Part shown: one piece after another, positions 60,333 to 64,000 of the stretch
Numbering within the stretch: the first letter of the stretch is position 1
Layout of the letters: each line of letters starts with the position of its first letter
DNA from: Pseudomonadota bacterium
GTDB taxonomy: Bacteria; Pseudomonadota; Gammaproteobacteria; Xanthomonadales; Xanthomonadaceae
Reading direction: 5' to 3'
Assembly (NCBI GenBank): GCA_021821195.1
Contig: JAKACT010000002.1
Span: 248,001 to 312,000 of the forward strand
DNA: 64,000 nucleotides
Program-made: the position numbers and the translations under genes
Notes under the pieces: generated by a model
Databases searched by the model: none
Told to the model about the DNA's origin: nothing
Seen by the model: only the letters and a program-made list of their open reading frames with translations

Positions 60333-61577
60333 ATGCAGTCTGGACGACAAGTGACCAACGACAACAAGCAGAACGACTCCGATATCCAGTCCAACCAGGA
60401 CAAGCCGGAGCTGGATACCGGGTTGGATGCAGTGGCAACCGGAGCGCCCGCCCCCGTGCAGGCCGATTCGACCGCCGCGCCGGCTGCGACGCCGGCGCCG
60501 CAGGCCCCGCGCGACATCACCAAGCTGAAAGTGGAGAAAAGCTGCTCGCGTGGCCTCGCCGGCTGGCTGGCCCAGCACCGGCTGTCGCTGGCCATCACTT
60601 CCTACCAGACCGGGCGCATCTACCTGGTCGGCAGCGACAAGCAGGGCCGGGTGTCGTTCTTCGAGCGCATCTTCGAGCGCGCGATGGGCGTGGTGGGCAA
60701 TGCCCAGCGCATCTACCTCGGCGGGCTGTACCAGCTGTGGCGGTTCGAGAACGTGTTGCGCCCGAACGAGGTCATCCACGGCCAGTTCGACAAGTGCTAC
60801 GTGCCGCGCAACGCGCAGACCATCGGCGACCTCGACATCCACGAGCTCGGCATCCGCAAGGACGGCCGGGTGGTGTTCGTCAACACCAAGTATTCCTGCC
60901 TGGCCGAACTCAGCCCCACCCACAGCTTCAAGGCGATCTGGAAGCCGAAGTTCATCAGCAAGCTGGCGCCGGAAGACCGCTGCCACCTGAACGGGCTGGC
61001 GATGGTCGACGGCGAGCCGAAGTACGTCACCGCGGTGTGCAAGAGCGACAGCGTGGACGGTTGGCGCGAGCGCCGCCGCGACGGCGGCGTGGTGATCGAC
61101 GTGCAGACCGACGAGGTCGTCTGCGAAGGCCTGTCGATGCCGCATTCGCCGCGCTGGCACGACGGCCGGCTGTGGCTGCTCAACGCCGGCACCGGCCAGT
61201 TGGGCTGGGTGGATTTCGAGAAGAAGGCGTTCGTGCCGCATGCCTTCGTGCCCGGCTTCGCGCGCGGCCTGTCGATCATCGGCAACGTCGCCGCGGTGGG
61301 CCTGTCGAAGCCGCGCAACCAGCGCTTCGAGGGCCTGCAGCTGGACGACGAGCTGAAGCAGCGCGACGCCGAGCCGTGGTGCGGGGTACAGATCATTTCG
61401 CTGGCCAATGGCGATGTGCTGAACTGGATCCGCTTCGACGGCGACATGGGTGAGATCTTCGACATCAGCTTCCTGCCCAACGTGAAGAACCCGATGATGA
61501 TCGGCCTGCGGACCAATGAAATCCGCGACCTGATCACCTTCGAATCCGGCATCCCGGGCGCGGGCCAGGCCTCGTGA
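60333..61577 (+). CDS. TIGR03032-family protein
   Basis: A 414-residue protein with a disordered Asp/Gln/Ala/Pro-rich N-terminus (about 65 residues) and a domain that reads as TIGR03032: GLAGWLAQHRLSLAITSYQT, YQLWRFENVL, EDRCHLNGLAMVDGEPKYVT and GLSMPHSPRWHDGRLWLLNA, probably a beta-propeller. The biochemical role is not known to me. The start is uncertain: ATG at 60333 or GTG at 60351. It follows the autotransporter by 43 bases and its stop overlaps the next gene's ATG (TGATG), so an operon is likely. Confidence 0.8.
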   Translation: MQSGRQVTNDNKQNDSDIQSNQDKPELDTGLDAVATGAPAPVQADSTAAPAATPAPQAPRDITKLKVEKSCSRGLAGWLAQHRLSLAITSYQTGRIYLVGSDKQGRVSFFERIFERAMGVVGNAQRIYLGGLYQLWRFENVLRPNEVIHGQFDKCYVPRNAQTIGDLDIHELGIRKDGRVVFVNTKYSCLAELSPTHSFKAIWKPKFISKLAPEDRCHLNGLAMVDGEPKYVTAVCKSDSVDGWRERRRDGGVVIDVQTDEVVCEGLSMPHSPRWHDGRLWLLNAGTGQLGWVDFEKKAFVPHAFVPGFARGLSIIGNVAAVGLSKPRNQRFEGLQLDDELKQRDAEPWCGVQIISLANGDVLNWIRFDGDMGEIFDISFLPNVKNPMMIGLRTNEIRDLITFESGIPGAGQAS

Positions 61578-62014
61578 TGCGCGCACTTGCCGTGGGCAGC
61601 CTTGGCGTGCTGCTGCTGTCTTGCATTGGCCCGGCGCTGGCGCAAGCCACGCCCGCCAAGCCTGCCACGCCGGCCACGGATGCGGTTGCCGAGTCGTTCC
61701 GGGCTTGGGATCGGAATGGCGACGGCCAACTGTCGCTGGTCGAGTTCCGCGCCGGCTGGCAGCGGGCGCAGGCGCTGGCCAAGGCCCAGGCGGGATTGCA
61801 GCGCCAGTTCGCCGCGATCGACGCGAACCGCGACGGCGGGCTGGACGCGGGCGAATACGCCAACCTCGTGCTGGTGAAGAACGCCGGCCGCGCCGCGCCG
61901 CCGCTGGCGCGGTTCGATGCCAATGCCGATGGCAAATTGGCCTTCCCAGAATACGTGAAACTGGTGGAAGCGCTGGCGCCGCGCCAGGCAACGGGCCCGG
62001 GCGCGACCAAGTGA
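61577..62014 (+). CDS. Secreted EF-hand protein
   Basis: A 145-residue protein with a signal peptide (RALAVGSLGVLLLSCIGPAL, cleaved after ALA) and three EF-hand loops: DRNGDGQLSLVE, DANRDGGLDAGE and DANADGKLAFPE. These should bind calcium in the periplasm or outside the cell. Calcium-binding proteins near an autotransporter may help passenger folding, but that is only suggestive. The start overlaps the preceding stop and the stop overlaps the next start (GTGA). Confidence 0.85.
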   Translation: MRALAVGSLGVLLLSCIGPALAQATPAKPATPATDAVAESFRAWDRNGDGQLSLVEFRAGWQRAQALAKAQAGLQRQFAAIDANRDGGLDAGEYANLVLVKNAGRAAPPLARFDANADGKLAFPEYVKLVEALAPRQATGPGATK

Positions 62015-62550
62015 GCGCCAGCTTCGTCCCGGCGTGGAAACAGGTGACCCCCGCGCTCGCCGAGGAGTTGGCTGCGTTCTGGCGGGAAAACAAGGCGATT
62101 GGCAACGATGCGGAAATGGCGCGGCGCGCGCAGCAGGCGGTGTGCGTCGCCCGCGACGAGGCGGGTGCGCTGTGCGGCGTCGGCACCGCGGTGGTGAAGG
62201 TGCTGCCGCGGTTGCGCCAGCCGACCTATTACTACCGCCAGTTCTTCGCCAAGTCGCTGCGCGGCCGCCAGCAGGAGCTGGCGTTCTTCCAGCGCTGCAA
62301 GCAGCTACTGCAGGACTACAACGGCAAGCTGCCGCGGCCGGAGGCCCTGGGCATGCTGCTGGAGATCGAGAACGCCAAGATCGCCACCGCCTACCGGCGT
62401 GCGGTCGAGCCGGGATTTGATGCGGTTTTTATCGGATACTCGCCGCGTGGCCTGCCGCTGCGCGTGTCCTATTTCGACAACGCCAGCCTCTTGCCCGCGG
62501 GGCCGGCCGGGGGGCGGCAACGCGGGCTGGCGGCAGAAGCGTCACGTTAA
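62011..62550 (+). CDS. Conserved-looking protein of unknown function
   Basis: A 179-residue protein from a GTG start that overlaps the EF-hand gene by 4 bases. It is soluble, with no signal peptide. ALAEELAAFWRENKAIGNDA, CVARDEAGALCGVGTAVVKV and QDYNGKLPRPEALGMLLEIE are the most regular stretches; the first half has a faint acetyltransferase (GNAT) look. The identity is not assigned. Its tight overlap argues that it is translated with the three genes upstream. Confidence 0.6.
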   Translation: MSASFVPAWKQVTPALAEELAAFWRENKAIGNDAEMARRAQQAVCVARDEAGALCGVGTAVVKVLPRLRQPTYYYRQFFAKSLRGRQQELAFFQRCKQLLQDYNGKLPRPEALGMLLEIENAKIATAYRRAVEPGFDAVFIGYSPRGLPLRVSYFDNASLLPAGPAGGRQRGLAAEASR

Positions 62551-62612
62551 CGGGGTTTCCAACAACCAGTCCCGACGCAACAGTCGGGTTGCACACCAGG
62601 GAGAACGCAACA

Positions 62613-64000
62613 ATGAAAGTCCAAGCAAGTCTGCTGAGCCTCGCCATCGCCGCCGCCATCGCTCCGGCGACGGCGGATGCTGCGGTTTCCGCGAAGTCCG
62701 CTGCGGTGGCGCGCGCGAACGTGCTGATCGGCAACCAGGCCGCTGCGGTGCGCAAGCACGCGCTCGATGCCTTCGTCGCCAGCGACGCGAGCGTGGATGC
62801 CAATGGCACCGAGCACGTGCGCTACCAGCGCAGCTGGCGCGGCATGCCGGTGATCGGTGGCGACTTCGTCGTCCATTCCCGCGGCGGCAAGCTGGCTGGC
62901 GTGAGCCAGACCCTCGCCACCGCCGCCCGCCCGGGCCTGGCGGCCCGCGTCAATGGCGACCAGGCCATCGTCGAAGCCGGCGCGGCCTTCCCGGTGCGCT
63001 TCACCCAAGCGCCGACCTCGCGCAAGGTCGTCTATGCCCGCAACGTCGCGCCGCTGCTGGCGCATGAGGTGGTGTTCCACGGCTTCAAGGCCGACCAGAC
63101 GCCGACCGAAATGCATTACATCGTCGATGCGGCCAGCGGCAAGGTCATCGACCAGTGGGACGGCATCCACACCGCCAAGCCGGGTGCGGGCGGCAGCGGC
63201 TGCACCAGCCCCGCCGCGGCCACCGGCACCGGCAAGACCCTGATGGCCGGCGACGTCGTGCTGGGCACCAGCAAGTGCGGCACCAGCTACCAGATGGTCG
63301 ACGTGTCCCGCGGTGGCGGCGCCACCCACAACATGGCGATGCGGACCTCCGGCATGGGCACGGTGTTCACCGGCAGCACCAACGTCTGGGGCAACAACCT
63401 GCTCAGCAATTCGCAGACCGTCGGTGCCGACGCCCACTACGGCGTGGCCACCACCTGGGACTACTTCAAGAACGTGCACGGCCGCAACGGCATCGCCAAC
63501 GATGGCAAGGGCGCGATCAGCCGCGTCCACTACGGCCGCAACTACCAGAATGCGTTCTGGAACGATTCCTGCTTCTGCATGACCTTCGGCGACGGCGACA
63601 ACGGCGCGTCCATCTATCCGCTGGTGGCGATCGACGTGGCCGGCCACGAGATGTCGCATGGCGTGACCAGCCGTTCCGCGGCCCTCGTGTATAGCAAGGA
63701 GTCGGGTGGCCTGAACGAGGCGACCTCCGACATCTTCGGCACCATGGTCGAGTACTACGCCAACAACGCTTCCGATCCAGCCGACTACGTGGTGGGTGAG
63801 GAGCTGTTCCCCAACAACGCCAGCATGCGCAACGCGATCCGTTGGATGTTCAAGCCGAGCCTGGACGGCGCCTCGCCGGACTGCTACAGCTCGACCCTGG
63901 GCAACCTCGACGTGCACTACAGCTCCGGCGTGGCCAACCACTTCTACTACCTGCTGGCGGAAGGCGCGGTGGTGCCCAGCGGGTTCGGCGCCGGCACCTG
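62613..64000 (+). CDS. Secreted M4-family zinc metalloprotease (5' part)
   Basis: A thermolysin-family preproenzyme, open at the right edge (462 codons present). A signal peptide (residues 1-23) and a propeptide (about 25-185) precede the catalytic domain. The zinc ligands are His345 and His349 in HEMSH with Glu346 as the catalytic base, and Glu369 in GGLNEATSD. The segment NLDVHYSSGVANHFYYLLAE near the edge holds a conserved HYSSG motif with a catalytic His. GAGAACG precedes the ATG. Such proteases are typical secreted enzymes of Lysobacteraceae. Confidence 0.93.
   Translation, partial: MKVQASLLSLAIAAAIAPATADAAVSAKSAAVARANVLIGNQAAAVRKHALDAFVASDASVDANGTEHVRYQRSWRGMPVIGGDFVVHSRGGKLAGVSQTLATAARPGLAARVNGDQAIVEAGAAFPVRFTQAPTSRKVVYARNVAPLLAHEVVFHGFKADQTPTEMHYIVDAASGKVIDQWDGIHTAKPGAGGSGCTSPAAATGTGKTLMAGDVVLGTSKCGTSYQMVDVSRGGGATHNMAMRTSGMGTVFTGSTNVWGNNLLSNSQTVGADAHYGVATTWDYFKNVHGRNGIANDGKGAISRVHYGRNYQNAFWNDSCFCMTFGDGDNGASIYPLVAIDVAGHEMSHGVTSRSAALVYSKESGGLNEATSDIFGTMVEYYANNASDPADYVVGEELFPNNASMRNAIRWMFKPSLDGASPDCYSSTLGNLDVHYSSGVANHFYYLLAEGAVVPSGFGAGT

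Noticed and set aside
54179-60598. A 2139-codon open frame on the minus strand opposite the autotransporter
   Set aside because: It is the mirror of a repeat-rich GC-rich gene. Its translation is Arg/His/Ala/Asp-biased without domains, whereas the plus strand gives a coherent autotransporter with signal peptide and barrel.

Overview
The window is high-GC DNA spanning a chromosomal replication origin of a gammaproteobacterium, most likely a member of the Lysobacteraceae/Xanthomonadaceae (Lysobacter, Luteimonas, Thermomonas or Pseudoxanthomonas type). The evidence is the divergent block gyrB-recF-dnaN-dnaA | rpmH-rnpA-yidC-mnmE, the tonB-exbB-exbD1-exbD2 locus next to pdxJ, a 442-residue DnaA, a monomeric 737-residue isocitrate dehydrogenase, and protein sequences that read as xanthomonad-like throughout. 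The species cannot be fixed from the sequence alone.

Layout. 1-5.3 kb: 3' part of pdxJ facing a TonB energy-transduction operon, a TPR protein and an M48 metalloprotease lipoprotein. 5.4-16 kb: the origin region. gyrB, recF, dnaN and dnaA run leftwards; rpmH, rnpA, yidC and mnmE run rightwards. An AT-rich, DnaA-box-bearing gap between dnaA and dnaN is the best oriC candidate, and three perfect 16-bp parS palindromes lie in and next to recF. 16-26.8 kb: a TonB-domain lipoprotein; a compact operon (small membrane proteins, HTH regulator, alpha/beta hydrolase, NatAB-like exporter) whose promoter is framed by two identical operators; a decayed pilus-like gene with two uncharacterised genes; an OmpA-like lipoprotein; and a GGDEF protein. 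26.9-33.5 kb: ferredoxin-NADP reductase, a nitric oxide reductase operon of unusual architecture behind an FNR/DNR-type box, a YadGH-type ABC exporter, and a lipoprotein related to the OmpA-like one. 33.6-41.3 kb: housekeeping genes tatD, hrpB, rluE-like, a methyltransferase and icd.

41.4-49.6 kb: a complete type II-C CRISPR-Cas system. A tracrRNA lies on the minus strand upstream of cas9 and was recognised from its anti-repeat, a stem-loop, a Neisseria-like GAAAGATGCACC motif and a terminator. cas9 (1062 aa), cas1 and cas2 follow without csn2 or cas4. The array has 52 repeats of 37 nt that look identical and 51 spacers of 29-30 nt, and is read from an AT-rich leader at its far end back towards the cas genes. 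Two spacers encode the same peptide with synonymous differences, so they sample homologous invaders. Two neighbouring spacers are identical.

49.7-64 kb: a lipoprotein, a LysM protein, queF, zapE and a hydrolase in overlapping frames, a cytochrome c, then a 2030-residue autotransporter with a large internal duplication, a TIGR03032 protein, an EF-hand protein, an unknown protein and the 5' part of a secreted M4 (thermolysin-family) protease.

No rRNA or tRNA genes and no insertion sequences were seen. Promoter and operator calls are by eye and are predictions.
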